A DNA stretch of 64,000 nucleotides from Lentisalinibacter salinarum (lineage in GTDB: Bacteria; Pseudomonadota; Gammaproteobacteria; Steroidobacterales; Woeseiaceae), in assembly GCF_040706555.1 (NCBI RefSeq), contig NZ_JAPDRH010000001.1:659774-723773 (forward strand), in the 5' to 3' direction. The notes under the pieces were generated by a model. That model saw nothing but the letters and a program-made list of their open reading frames with translations. It was not told the DNA's origin and ran no database searches. Numbering within the stretch: position 1 is the first letter of the stretch; every line of letters starts with the position of its first letter. This document shows positions 7,670-16,166 of this stretch, in pieces. The position numbers and the translations under genes are program-made.

Positions 7670-8383
7670 CTATTGTTCTCTTGGCCACGATTTATATTTC
7701 GATGGAAATAGATTGACGTCATCCCCTCGCAATACGTCAATCACCGATTTGTGCCGAGGATGTTCCGATTCCGTGTTTCGATTAAGAAACTGAAGGAACC
7801 ACGTATAAACGTCTGCTAGCTGCAAAAATCGGCTTAGATGAGAATGGGTGAAATGCACAGAATCAACGAGATTCTCAATGTCTCTGCCGAATCGAAAATC
7901 GGTGCCTTGCGCGCGATAACCAGAAAGGAAACGTGCGTACTTTTCAGCGACTTGATCATTTTCTCGATCCCCAAGAAGCATACCTAGATCGCGGGATGCC
8001 GCGACCAAGTCGTTCGCTCGTTCGCAAAAGAACATGAAAGCTATGTCGTCGGCACACTGGGAATCCCAAAGCTGTCCGCAATTGATCTGCACATCAATCA
8101 GTCGCGCCGCCTCCGTGCTCAGAATTCGTGCAAGATCGTTGAGCAGCTCAAGTCTTTTTCCGAAGTCCGGACAGTTCTTGAAGTTCCTTTTGCGCTGATA
8201 AATATCTACGGCATGCAGTTCTGTACTTCGGGTCAACTCGGAGGACCCGAACGCTTTCTTTGCGACGCGATTGATCTCTTGCTCGATGGTTGCCAATTCG
8301 GATTCGTCAATGCACACACCACCAATGTGGTAATAGGGGTAATCTGGCTGATCTTTAGATTCGTCGAAAAAAATAAGCTTCAT
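7670..8383 (-). CDS. DUF3800 domain protein
   Basis: The 237-residue protein has the DUF3800 hallmarks: an N-terminal FFDESKD (Asp/Glu of an RNase H-like fold), a central STELHA segment, and a C-terminal SHLSRFLQLADVYTWFL. DUF3800 proteins occur on plasmids, phages and islands and are thought to be nuclease-related; no activity is established for this one. Composition is AT-richer than its surroundings. The start ATG at 8383 lies just behind a nested inverted repeat. The Cys/His-cluster gene follows 118 bases downstream. Confidence 0.85.
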   Translation of the reverse strand: MKLIFFDESKDQPDYPYYHIGGVCIDESELATIEQEINRVAKKAFGSSELTRSTELHAVDIYQRKRNFKNCPDFGKRLELLNDLARILSTEAARLIDVQINCGQLWDSQCADDIAFMFFCERANDLVAASRDLGMLLGDRENDQVAEKYARFLSGYRAQGTDFRFGRDIENLVDSVHFTHSHLSRFLQLADVYTWFLQFLNRNTESEHPRHKSVIDVLRGDDVNLFPSKYKSWPREQ

Positions 8384-8387
8384 TGCA

Positions 8388-8418
8388 AATGACCACGCTT
8401 GGTCAAGGTGTGGTCATT
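8388..8418. promoter_or_regulatory. nested inverted repeat upstream of DUF3800 gene
   Basis: Outer arms AATGACCAC (8388-8396) and GTGGTCATT (8410-8418) are perfect 9-base inverted repeats, and an inner CTTG-GT-CAAG palindrome sits at 8398-8407. The element covers 5-35 bases before the DUF3800 ATG. A TATAAT hexamer follows on the plus strand at 8420-8425. This layout suits a dimeric or tetrameric repressor site, possibly autoregulatory. No regulator gene lies nearby. Confidence 0.5.
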
Positions 8419-8602
8419 CTATAATCAAACGCGCCACAGTCGCGTATGGGGCACTAACCGTGCCCCTCAGTTCGAGCGATGCGCGATGTGGGATTTCCCT
8501 TTATTGCGAGTCAGCCGACACACTGGGAAGTGCCATCTACCTAAGTGGTGCTTTTCCGCAACGGTATAGTTCGTGCCATACGCCATTCCTGAGAAAGATG
8601 TC

Positions 8603-9007
8603 ATGCACAGAAAGACGGACTCCCCGAACCTCAAACAAGAAGCCGCAGCCCTTCAAAACTACTGGTCCCCCCGCATCCTCGCCCGCGTCAACGACCAATA
8701 CGTAAAGGTCGCAAAACTCAAAGGCGATCTGGCGTGGCACAAGCACGACGACGAGGACGAGCTGTTCCTCGTTCTGGAAGGAGAACTCCGCATCGAATAC
8801 GAAGACCGCGTGGTGACGCTTGGCGCGGGTGATTGCCACGTCGTGCCCAGAGGCACCCTGCACAACCCGGTGTGCGACGAGGAATGCCTGATCGCACTGA
8901 TCGAGACCGTGACGACGAAACACACGGGTGACACGCAGACGGCGAAGACGAAGTCCATCGATGAGCAACTGGCCGGCGTCGAACACTTGTCCTCCGGCGA
9001 CCGTTGA
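8603..9007 (+). CDS. small cupin-domain protein
   Basis: 134 residues from the ATG at 8603, preceded by a purine-rich GAGAAAG; an in-frame start 30 bases upstream is less likely. The cupin motif 1 is present as WHKHDDEDELFLVLEGEL and motif 2 as LGAGDCHVVPRGTLHNP, giving the expected metal ligands (two His, Glu, His). Single-domain cupins of this kind include mannose-6-phosphate-isomerase-like and sugar- or small-molecule-binding enzymes. The substrate is not evident. The mscS gene follows in the same direction after 56 bases. Confidence 0.85.
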   Translation: MHRKTDSPNLKQEAAALQNYWSPRILARVNDQYVKVAKLKGDLAWHKHDDEDELFLVLEGELRIEYEDRVVTLGAGDCHVVPRGTLHNPVCDEECLIALIETVTTKHTGDTQTAKTKSIDEQLAGVEHLSSGDR

Positions 9008-9063
9008 TCGGCTCCACGCAGGCTCTGGTACAGTAATACCCGTAAAACTCTGCGGGGCGGGCT

Positions 9064-10371
9064 TTGGAAGAATACATCTCACGAGCGACTGAATACGGTC
9101 AGCTAGCGCTCGGCTACGTGCAACAGACGGGCGTCATATTCCAGGCGGGGCTCATCGCTGGTCTGTTCGCCGTTGCCTGGGTTCTCACCTGGTGGGCGAA
9201 GCCGCGGCTCGAGGACAGGGCGCGCCGCATCAAGGGCTATCCGGGCCTCCTGCGCCTGATCGTGCTGTTGCTGCGGCGGCTCTTCTGGATCTTCTTCGTG
9301 CTGTTCCTCGGCACGGCAGACGTGCTGGTGCGCAGCATCGGCTGGCCGGAGAACGACATTCTGCTGTCCAACGTACTGCTGCTGAGCCTGGCGTGGCTCG
9401 TCATCTCGTTCGGCTCGCAGGTCATCCGCAGCCGTGCCATAGGAAGAACATTCGCCGTTCTCGGCTGGATCTACGTGGCCGCCACCATACTGGGGCTCAC
9501 GGACGACGTCGCCGCGGTGCTCGAGAGTATCGGCTTCCAGATCGGCACCGGGGGCACGAGGCTGACGCTGCTGGTCGCCATCAAGGCCGTCCTGCTGCTG
9601 GGAGTCCTGCTCTGGGCCGCTGCGGCCACGGGCAATTTCCTGGACCAGCGTATCCAGCGCTCGGATGAGCTGACGCCGTCGCTGCGCGTGCTCATCGGCA
9701 AGGTGCTGCGCATCACGCTCGTCGTCGTCGCCGCGCTGGTCGCGCTCGGCGGTCTCGGCATCGACCTCACCGTATTCACCGTCCTCTCCGGTGCCATCGG
9801 TGTCGGTATCGGTTTCGGTCTGCAGAAGGTCGTCTCGAATTTCATCTCCGGCATCATCATCCTGCTCGACCGCTCGATTAAGCCGGGCGATACCATCTCG
9901 CTGGGCGAGACCTTCGGCTGGATCCGCGAGCTGAGGGCGCGTTTCGTTTCGGTGGTCACGCGTGACGGCCGCGAGTACCTGATACCGAACGAGGACTTCA
10001 TCACGCGTGAAGTCATCAACTGGTCGTTCTCCGACGACCTGGTGCGTATCGACGTGCCGTTCGGGGTTTCGTATTCCTCGGATCCCCACCAGGTGATCGA
10101 GCTGGCCATCGAGGCCGCTGCCTCGGTCAAGCGTGTGGAGTCGTCACAGAAGCCGGTCTGCTGGATGACCGAGTTCGGCGATTCCTCGCTGAATTTCCTG
10201 GTGCGTTTCTGGATTCGCGATCCCCAGAACGGCCTCACCAATATCCGCGGCCAGGTGCTGCTCGCCCTGTGGGACAGCTTCAAGGAACACGGCATCAACA
10301 TCCCGTTCCCGCACCGTGAGGTGATCATGCGCACGCCGGTGGAGGTAGCGCGGGTGCCGGAAGGGGATTGA
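9064..10371 (+). CDS. MscS-family mechanosensitive channel
   Basis: 435 residues with an unusual TTG start at 9064. About five N-terminal membrane helices precede the conserved pore helix and beta domain: VLSGAIGVGIGFGLQKVVSNF, then DRSIKPGD and the cytoplasmic segment VTRDGREYLIPNEDFI. The family forms heptameric channels that release solutes on hypo-osmotic shock. The protein is longer than E. coli MscS (286 residues) because of extra N-terminal helices, as in the YbdG/KefA-type branches. A bidirectional terminator follows. Confidence 0.93.
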   Translation: MEEYISRATEYGQLALGYVQQTGVIFQAGLIAGLFAVAWVLTWWAKPRLEDRARRIKGYPGLLRLIVLLLRRLFWIFFVLFLGTADVLVRSIGWPENDILLSNVLLLSLAWLVISFGSQVIRSRAIGRTFAVLGWIYVAATILGLTDDVAAVLESIGFQIGTGGTRLTLLVAIKAVLLLGVLLWAAAATGNFLDQRIQRSDELTPSLRVLIGKVLRITLVVVAALVALGGLGIDLTVFTVLSGAIGVGIGFGLQKVVSNFISGIIILLDRSIKPGDTISLGETFGWIRELRARFVSVVTRDGREYLIPNEDFITREVINWSFSDDLVRIDVPFGVSYSSDPHQVIELAIEAAASVKRVESSQKPVCWMTEFGDSSLNFLVRFWIRDPQNGLTNIRGQVLLALWDSFKEHGINIPFPHREVIMRTPVEVARVPEGD

Positions 10372-10423
10372 GTCCGGTTCGTTGTGATCAGCGCAAGCTT
10401 CGGCTAACGGCGAGAAGCGGAAA

Positions 10424-10455
10424 CAAAAAAGCCCCGCACTGGGCGGGGCTTTGAC
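10424..10455. terminator. bidirectional rho-independent terminator
   Basis: Stem AGCCCCGC (10430-10437) pairs with GCGGGGCT, with A-run on the left and TTT on the right. It lies between the convergent mscS and PEP-CTERM genes and can serve both. Confidence 0.85.
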
Positions 10456-10475
10456 GGACGTTAAGTGAGCGGTGA

Positions 10476-11147
10476 CTAGACTTGCTTCCGCCTGCGAGTG
10501 AATGCCAGGCCGATCAGACCCATGCCCAGGAGCGCAATAGTCCCGGGCTCAGGAACGCGCGTCAGGGAGAAGCCGTTGACGAATACGTTGCAACAGACAC
10601 CTTGATCGCTGAAGTCTATCCGGCCCTGCAATATGGCGACGCCGGTCGCATCAGTAAAGACACGGAAATTGGCAACCTGAGCGTCCAGGCCGGTCGGATC
10701 CGGGCTATCCGGGATGCTAAGCGCCACCCCGTTCCAGAGCATGTTGCGCCCGCCGTTACTGACATCGTCGAAGGCCCACAAGCTGACGTCATACCATGCC
10801 GATGCCGCCAGGCCGGAGATAGAAATATCGACACCGGCGGGATTGCCGACTTCGGTATTCCGTTCGTCAGCAAATACGAAATCACGCCACATGTCGTTGT
10901 TCGCAGTGTCACCCCCGGTGCCGTCGGTATTGCCGGCGCCCCGGTCGCGGTCGTCCAATATCACGCCGCCCACCGCATCGAAGGTCACACCATTGATTCC
11001 GTCCAGATTAGCCGCGATCCAGCCATCCAGCGTGATATTTGTGCCACGGTCATTTACGTCGTAGAGGATAGGCGTCGCACCAGCGGCGCCCGCAAACAGG
11101 AGTGCTGCCAAAGCGAGTGAAGTCCGTTTCGTCGATATCATGTCCAT
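10476..11147 (-). CDS. PEP-CTERM sorting-domain exported protein
   Basis: 223 residues with a Sec signal peptide ending near AGAAGATP, a beta-rich middle of low similarity to anything I recognise, and the C-terminal sorting signal: VPEPG, a hydrophobic helix (TIALLGMGLIGLAF) and the basic TRRRK. Such proteins are anchored and processed by an exosortase/EpsH system, linked to exopolysaccharide. No exosortase gene lies in the window, so it must be elsewhere. A Cys pair (GVCCNVFV) near the C-terminus may form a disulfide. Confidence 0.92.
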   Translation of the reverse strand: MDMISTKRTSLALAALLFAGAAGATPILYDVNDRGTNITLDGWIAANLDGINGVTFDAVGGVILDDRDRGAGNTDGTGGDTANNDMWRDFVFADERNTEVGNPAGVDISISGLAASAWYDVSLWAFDDVSNGGRNMLWNGVALSIPDSPDPTGLDAQVANFRVFTDATGVAILQGRIDFSDQGVCCNVFVNGFSLTRVPEPGTIALLGMGLIGLAFTRRRKQV

Positions 11148-11323
11148 GCTCCTCTGTGCGGCGAGATCACTAGTGGGATAGCAGGCACATATCGTGCCAA
11201 GGCGGCTATAGACACAATTTTCAATACCTTGCCGTCGCGACTAAATCCGTTACAGAGGACACTGTAAGATATTTCGACACCCGCGAATCAAGGCGCCTCG
11301 CTGTTGAGGCGCCGGACATTCGA

Positions 11324-11554
11324 CTAGCCGGTATCGGCGCTCTGTATGGATTCGGTGCCTGGCTGCGTCCGCAGCAATCGAATCGAGCCGAGCTCACTGA
11401 TGGACTGGTTGATGTGACTATAGTTCGGGCGGGTCGTACCAACGAGAGCAGTCACTACGGCGAAAAGCGCTGGGCCGATAGCGCCGCATAGCAACACCGG
11501 TTTTCGTCGATTCGTAGACACGATTGACACCAGGGAGGCAAACAACCCGCTCAT
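11324..11554 (-). pseudogene. DUF998 membrane protein, truncated remnant
   Basis: The 76-residue frame begins like a DUF998 protein: a first membrane helix (LLCGAIGPALFAVVTALVG) followed by the family signature RPNYSHINQSISELG. DUF998 proteins normally have six helices and about 200 residues; here the frame ends 24 residues after the signature in sequence with no family resemblance. The downstream bases (to 11221) are open in another frame but not hydrophobic. It is most likely a decayed or truncated gene. Confidence 0.6.
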
Positions 11555-11642
11555 CCCGCGAGCTTCTGCATAAGGTCGCTAGCGGTAATCCTGCCTCAGA
11601 GCGCCGCCGGGGTCGCTGCCCAGGTATCGCGTTTGGAACGTA

Positions 11643-11672
11643 GGAGATGGCCCCCCGAAAGAGGCCATCTCT
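11643..11672. other. hairpin at end of peroxidase gene
   Basis: GAGATGGCC (11644-11652) and GGCCATCTC (11663-11671) form a 9-base stem, 8 bases from the stop of the leftward cytochrome c peroxidase gene. It has no T-run, so it may be an RNA 3'-end stabiliser or an extragenic palindrome with a GTAG head (11641 onward). Confidence 0.5.
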
Positions 11673-11679
11673 GGTCGGC

Positions 11680-12726
11680 TCAATCCTGCGGGCGCGGCGT
11701 ATCGGCAACGCTGGGCGGCAGTACCGGATAGATCACCTGCGGCTGCTCGCCGGTCAGGCTGAGCAGGAACCCGGTGATGAGGTCGATCTCCTCGTCGCTC
11801 AGTTCCGCGCCCAGCTGGCTCACGCCCATGATGCCGACTGCCTGACGCAGGTCCCAGACCTTGCCGCTGTGGAAATACGGCGGGGTCAGTTCGACGTTGC
11901 GCAGCGTCGGTACCTTGAAGACGTACTCGTCACTCACGGTGTTGGTGACCTGGAAACGACCCTTGTCGTCCGGCGGCAGGATATCGGCGCCGGGTTTCTC
12001 CACCACGCCGAACGGCGCGTACTGGCCGCCGCCGATGTTGATGCCGCTGTGGCAACCGGCGCAGCCCCTGTTTATGAAGAGCTGCAGTCCGGATCGCTGG
12101 TCCGCCGTGAGCGCTGACTCGTCGCCGGTGAGGTAGCGATCGAAGGGCGCGTCCGGCGTCAGCAGCGTCGCCTCGAACAGCGCAATGGCGTCACGGACGT
12201 TCTCGAAGGTGATCGGGTCGTCGGCGTCCGGGAAGGCGCGGTCGAATGCCTGCACATAACCGGGAATGCCCCGCAGCTGCTCGACCACGTGTTTCTCGGT
12301 CGTGCCCATCTCCACCGGATTCACCAGCGGGCCGCCGGCCTGCTCCTCGAGGTCCTCGGCACGGCCATCCCAGAACTGCGCGGTGTTGAATACGGCATTC
12401 AGTACCGTGGGCGCATTACGGCCGCCGCGCTGCCAGTGATGGCCGATGGAGGTCTGCTGCAGGTCCACGCCGCCCAGACCGACCATGTGGCAGGAATTGC
12501 AGGAGATGGCGTGGCTCTCCGACAGCCGGGGCTCGAAGTAGAGCATCCGTCCGAGTTCGAGTCGCTCCGGTGTGGCGGCCACACCGGAGAGGGTGGGCGG
12601 CTCCTGCGGGATGGGTTTGAACAGGCTCTCGGCCTGGCTGCGCAGCGCATCCTGCGCATGGGCACCTGCTGCGGCCGCGAGCAGCACGCCCGCGGACAAC
12701 AGAACTCTCAGTCCATTCCGTTTCAT
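11680..12726 (-). CDS. di-haem cytochrome c peroxidase family protein
   Basis: The start at 12726 has a good AAGGAG site and begins a clean signal peptide (MKRNGLRVLLSAGVLLAAA); an in-frame ATG 30 bases upstream is less likely. The mature protein has two haem c motifs, CNSCH (about residue 76) and CAGCH (about 222), in the MauG/CcpA architecture, with the segments AVFNTAQFWDGRA and VPTLRNVELTPPYFH. It should act in the periplasm, reducing H2O2 or oxidising a substrate. Next upstream is a mono-haem cytochrome c that may be its electron donor. Confidence 0.9.
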   Translation of the reverse strand: MKRNGLRVLLSAGVLLAAAAGAHAQDALRSQAESLFKPIPQEPPTLSGVAATPERLELGRMLYFEPRLSESHAISCNSCHMVGLGGVDLQQTSIGHHWQRGGRNAPTVLNAVFNTAQFWDGRAEDLEEQAGGPLVNPVEMGTTEKHVVEQLRGIPGYVQAFDRAFPDADDPITFENVRDAIALFEATLLTPDAPFDRYLTGDESALTADQRSGLQLFINRGCAGCHSGINIGGGQYAPFGVVEKPGADILPPDDKGRFQVTNTVSDEYVFKVPTLRNVELTPPYFHSGKVWDLRQAVGIMGVSQLGAELSDEEIDLITGFLLSLTGEQPQVIYPVLPPSVADTPRPQD

Positions 12727-12819
12727 GAGGAATCTCCTTTTCCTTCGGCGTTGCACTCCGATTTTCGCGCCGTGAGACGGGCAACGTCATGAGGGTTCTC
12801 CGCAAGACGCGCGGGATCG

Positions 12820-12864
12820 GAACCCCGGTGCCGGCCGTATCGGCACGGCCGGCACCGGGGGTTC
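12820..12864. terminator. long perfect hairpin between the cytochrome genes
   Basis: GAACCCCGGTGCCGGCCGT (12820-12838) is followed by a 6-base loop and its complement up to 12864, about 19 pairs with one bulged G. It lies just beyond the stop of the mono-haem cytochrome gene and before the peroxidase gene. There is no T-run. It may terminate, pause or stabilise the transcript so that the two genes are expressed at different levels. Confidence 0.55.
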
Positions 12865-12873
12865 AGGACGGGT

Positions 12874-13437
12874 TTACGGTTGCAGGTCCGCCGTACGATC
12901 CGCCGGCATCGTCGGGATCATCCAGAGATACGGGGTGGACGGCTCCACATCGGCCGCCAGTGCCCCCGGCGTCGGCTCACCCCTGGCGCCCAGGAAGCGT
13001 ACGTACCGGTACATCGCGCGCATGTCCTGCTCGCTCAGACGGTTGACGTTCATCCAGGGCATGGGCGGACGGTCCTTGCGGTGCGTGAGCATGGCTACCC
13101 AGCCGTCTTCGTCGACCGACTGGGCCAGCAGCCTGAGATTGGAGGCATAGGTGGTGCCCCACGGGCCGCGCCAGCCGAGCGGCGAACCGGTGAGCCAGTC
13201 GCTCTCGGCGACCTGCCCGCCGTTCTCGGAATAGCCGGCCGTGTGACAGTCGTTGCAGCCGGCGACGGTTATGAGATAGCGGCCCGCCTCGATTTCCGAG
13301 GCCGCCTGGACGTGGGGTTTCGACTGGGGGGCGGCCTCTGCGCCGGGGTCCGGTCCCTCGGCGAGGCTGGAAGAGACAACGAGACACAGGGCGATTGCGG
13401 CGAGCGCGTTGCGCTCAGGCATGAAATGGGTCGTCAT
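12874..13437 (-). CDS. mono-haem cytochrome c family protein
   Basis: 187 residues from the ATG at 13437, with a signal peptide (NALAAIALCLVVSSSLAEG) and one haem c motif, CNDCH, following AGRYLITVAG. Further on there are methionines (PPMPWMNVN) that could supply the axial ligand. The C-terminal part resembles the cytochromes c that accompany alcohol dehydrogenases or peroxidases in the periplasm. It precedes the di-haem peroxidase on the same strand and is a candidate electron donor. The start is uncertain among several ATGs (13500, 13437, 13422). Confidence 0.8.
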   Translation of the reverse strand: MTTHFMPERNALAAIALCLVVSSSLAEGPDPGAEAAPQSKPHVQAASEIEAGRYLITVAGCNDCHTAGYSENGGQVAESDWLTGSPLGWRGPWGTTYASNLRLLAQSVDEDGWVAMLTHRKDRPPMPWMNVNRLSEQDMRAMYRYVRFLGARGEPTPGALAADVEPSTPYLWMIPTMPADRTADLQP

Positions 13438-13708
13438 GGGTGTGGATCTCTCGCAGAAAAGCCAGAGACACTGGTCTGGCGGCAGGCCTGATCTCTCCAT
13501 TCATCCCCCGCCCTCGGGCCGGGGAACCCGTCAGGCCAGATTAGTCTACGCCGATCGCCGATGCCGGCAAGAACAAAAAAATGAGACAAAACAGCCGGTT
13601 GAAGTGCGTCGGAATTGGCGGCTTCGCGCGCAAACGAGGCCTCGGGCCCGTTCGGCTCCTCGAACAGCGATTTCTTCGGGAAGCAGATCAGGCCAGTGAT
13701 GTGCGCGG

Positions 13709-14101
13709 TCAGCCGGCAGGTTTCCCGACGGTCAGGGCAGTCCACTTCGGAAATTCCTCTTTGAAGGCTACGCCGGTCGATTTGAGATCGTGAGGCGACT
13801 CCACACAAGCGACGGCCATATGGACTTCGCCGGGCCATTTATCCGATCGGAACAGAATCCTCGTTCCACATGCCGAACAGAATCCCCTTTCCGACTCGGG
13901 TCCGGATCGATACCAGGTGAGCAGATCCTCGCCGGCGTCGATGCGGAACGCAGGCGTTTTCACGCCGACCCAGCAAACAGCTGTTGCACCGTGGGCTTGC
14001 CTGCAGGATTGGCATACACAATCGGCAACGAACCTCGGCGGGCCGGAGAAAGAGAACCGGACCGCGCCACACATGCATGCTCCATGATATTCCTTGTTCA
14101 C
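13709..14101 (-). CDS. GFA family (CENP-V/GFA domain) zinc protein
   Basis: The 130-residue protein carries the Cys pattern of the glutathione-dependent formaldehyde-activating fold: C9 and C11 (ACMCGAVRF), C28, C30, C33 (CVCQSC), and C75, C78 (CSACGTRI). Two zinc ions are expected. Most members do not act on formaldehyde, and the substrate is unknown. It is divergent from the MocR regulator gene. A second, distant GFA protein is at 39930-40418. Confidence 0.9.
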   Translation of the reverse strand: MNKEYHGACMCGAVRFSFSGPPRFVADCVCQSCRQAHGATAVCWVGVKTPAFRIDAGEDLLTWYRSGPESERGFCSACGTRILFRSDKWPGEVHMAVACVESPHDLKSTGVAFKEEFPKWTALTVGKPAG

Positions 14102-14232
14102 GTCGATCCCCCGGCACCAGAATCGCGAGCAATAATGAGGTCGTACTCATCTACGCCGCCGTGCGGCCCGGCGACCCGCTGCTGCTACTATAGACCCCTC
14201 GCGGGGAGTATACGGATACCCGCCGAAACAGC

Positions 14233-16116
14233 ATGCGCGACACCCTCATCTACCTGGACCCCGACAGCCAGCTGAATCTGCAGAACCAGATTCGCCGGAA
14301 GCTGGTGGACGGCATCCTCTCGGGCGCGCTGCCGCCGGGCCACAAGCTGCCCTCCAGCCGCAAGCTCGCGCAGCAGCTGGACGTGGCGCGAAACACGGTG
14401 GTGCTGGCGTATCAGCAACTGATCGCGGAGGGTTATCTCGTCAGCCGCGCGCGCAGCGGCATCTTCGTGAGCGAGGAGATGCTGGAGAACCGGGTGGGTT
14501 ATCGCGGTGAGGTGGTGCCGGCGAGCGCCGCCCAGTCGGAGGCGTGGCAGAAACGAACGAAGCGCCCGCTGATCGCGACCCGCGCCCTGGCCCAGGACCT
14601 GCCCAACTGGAACCGCTACCCGTATCCGTTCATCGACGGTAAGTTCGACGCCTCGCTGTTCCCGCTGGCCGAGTGGCGCGAGGCCTCGCGTCTGGCGCTG
14701 AGCGTCGACGACGTCCGCCAGTGGTCGGCCGGCAGCGGCGATGCGGACGATCCCATGCTGATCGAGGAGATCCGCAGCAAGATCCTGAGCCGGCGCGGCA
14801 TCCAGGCAGGCTCCGACGAGATACTGATCACCCTCGGCACCCAGAACAGCCTGTATCTCATCAGCCATCTGCTGGCCGACGCGAGCGTCACCGCGGCCAT
14901 CGAGGAACCGGGCAACAGCGAGATGCGCGAGCTGCTGCGCCAGAACGCCGCCCGCATCCGGCCCCAGCCCGTGGACGAGGAGGGTCTGGTGGTCGACCGG
15001 CGTCTGGAAGGCTGCGATCTGGTCTACGTCACGCCGAGCCACCAGGTACCCACGGCGGTGCTCATGTCGGCGAAGCGTCGCCGCGCACTGCTCGCCGCCG
15101 CGAAGGAGCACGACTTCCTGATCGTGGAAGACGACTACGAGTGCGAGATCAACTACCGGGACCAGCCGATCCCGGCGCTCAGAAGCATGGACGACAGCGG
15201 CCGGGTCATCTACGTGGCGAGTCTGTCCAAGGTGCTCGCGCCGGGCATCCGGCTCGGGCTGATCGTGGCCGATGCGCGGTTCATCGAGCGGGCGCGGGCG
15301 CTCAGGCGCACGATGATGAACCACCCGCCGCGCAACAATCAGCGCGCGGTCGCCTTCTTCCTCTCGCTGGGTCATTACGATGCGCTCATGCTCCGGCTCG
15401 GCCGGGTGCTGCAGGAGCGGCGTCTCGCGCTCCGCGATGCCCTGAACTGGATGCGCGGCGTGCCCATGGAGATCTCGCCGGAGGTGGGTGGCACCACTTA
15501 CTGGGTGCGTACCCCAGACCACTTCGACGTGGGGGGATTCGCCTACGATGCCGCGCAGCACGGCATCCTGATCGAGCCCGTGCGGCATTACTACGCCGCG
15601 GCCGAGAACGCGGAGAACTGCTTCCGCATGGGCGTGACCAGCCTGCCGGTAGAGCAGATTCGCCCGGGTGTGACGCGGCTGGTGGAACTCATCCGCAGCC
15701 GCGTGAAGGGCCAGGTGGAGCAGCTTGCCACGACGACCGGCGAGTGGCTCACCGGTGATGATCTGGTCCGCGCCATGAGCGGCGCCACCATCCTCTACCG
15801 GGAGGTATACGGCGCGCCGTGCACCATCAAATACCACACCGACGGCACCATGACAGGCGTGCTCGGTTACTCCAACGAGGAGCAGGACCGCGGCCACTGG
15901 CGCATCGCCGACGACGTCTGGTACCGCCAGTGGAGCCGCTGGAACTACGGTGAGGAGAAGGGCTACTCCATCGTCATCGACGGCGATCAGATCAAGTGGT
16001 TCAATGCGGACGGTCAGATGGTGGACTCTGCATTCATCCTGCGCGGCACCGATGCGGCCGCCGACTCCGACCTGCCGGCCTGGTCCATCACGCACCACCA
16101 ATCTGGACCTATCTAG
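14233..16116 (+). CDS. MocR-type regulator with extra C-terminal DUF995-like domain
   Basis: 627 residues in three parts. Residues 18-80 are a GntR winged helix (PPGHKLPSSRKLAQQLDVAR). Residues about 110-480 are a fold-type I aminotransferase with the PLP lysine at 333 (SLSKVLAPGIRLG), used for effector sensing rather than catalysis. Residues about 500-610 add a domain not found in usual MocR proteins (about 470 residues): motifs YHTDGTMTGVLG, GHWRIADDVWYRQWSRW and IDGDQIKWFNADG resemble DUF995, a small beta domain of unknown role. It heads a rightward cluster that it probably controls. Confidence 0.9.
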   Translation: MRDTLIYLDPDSQLNLQNQIRRKLVDGILSGALPPGHKLPSSRKLAQQLDVARNTVVLAYQQLIAEGYLVSRARSGIFVSEEMLENRVGYRGEVVPASAAQSEAWQKRTKRPLIATRALAQDLPNWNRYPYPFIDGKFDASLFPLAEWREASRLALSVDDVRQWSAGSGDADDPMLIEEIRSKILSRRGIQAGSDEILITLGTQNSLYLISHLLADASVTAAIEEPGNSEMRELLRQNAARIRPQPVDEEGLVVDRRLEGCDLVYVTPSHQVPTAVLMSAKRRRALLAAAKEHDFLIVEDDYECEINYRDQPIPALRSMDDSGRVIYVASLSKVLAPGIRLGLIVADARFIERARALRRTMMNHPPRNNQRAVAFFLSLGHYDALMLRLGRVLQERRLALRDALNWMRGVPMEISPEVGGTTYWVRTPDHFDVGGFAYDAAQHGILIEPVRHYYAAAENAENCFRMGVTSLPVEQIRPGVTRLVELIRSRVKGQVEQLATTTGEWLTGDDLVRAMSGATILYREVYGAPCTIKYHTDGTMTGVLGYSNEEQDRGHWRIADDVWYRQWSRWNYGEEKGYSIVIDGDQIKWFNADGQMVDSAFILRGTDAAADSDLPAWSITHHQSGPI

Positions 16117-16128
16117 CATTCCCGATCG

Positions 16129-16140
16129 CGGGTAATTTGA
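16129..16140 (+). promoter_or_regulatory. motif CGGGTAATTTG, copy 1
   Basis: This 11-base string recurs at 18270-18280. The two copies lie in the only two sizeable gaps of the operon, 27 and 43 bases before the starts of the amidase and TonB receptor genes. It may be a -10-type promoter element or an operator. Confidence 0.4.
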
Positions 16141-16166
16141 GCCTCCTGACCCGGGGGAGTGCACCG

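Noticed and set aside
14188..16164. A 658-codon minus-strand frame across the MocR gene
   Set aside because: Antisense shadow; His/Arg/Val-rich low-complexity product without motifs.
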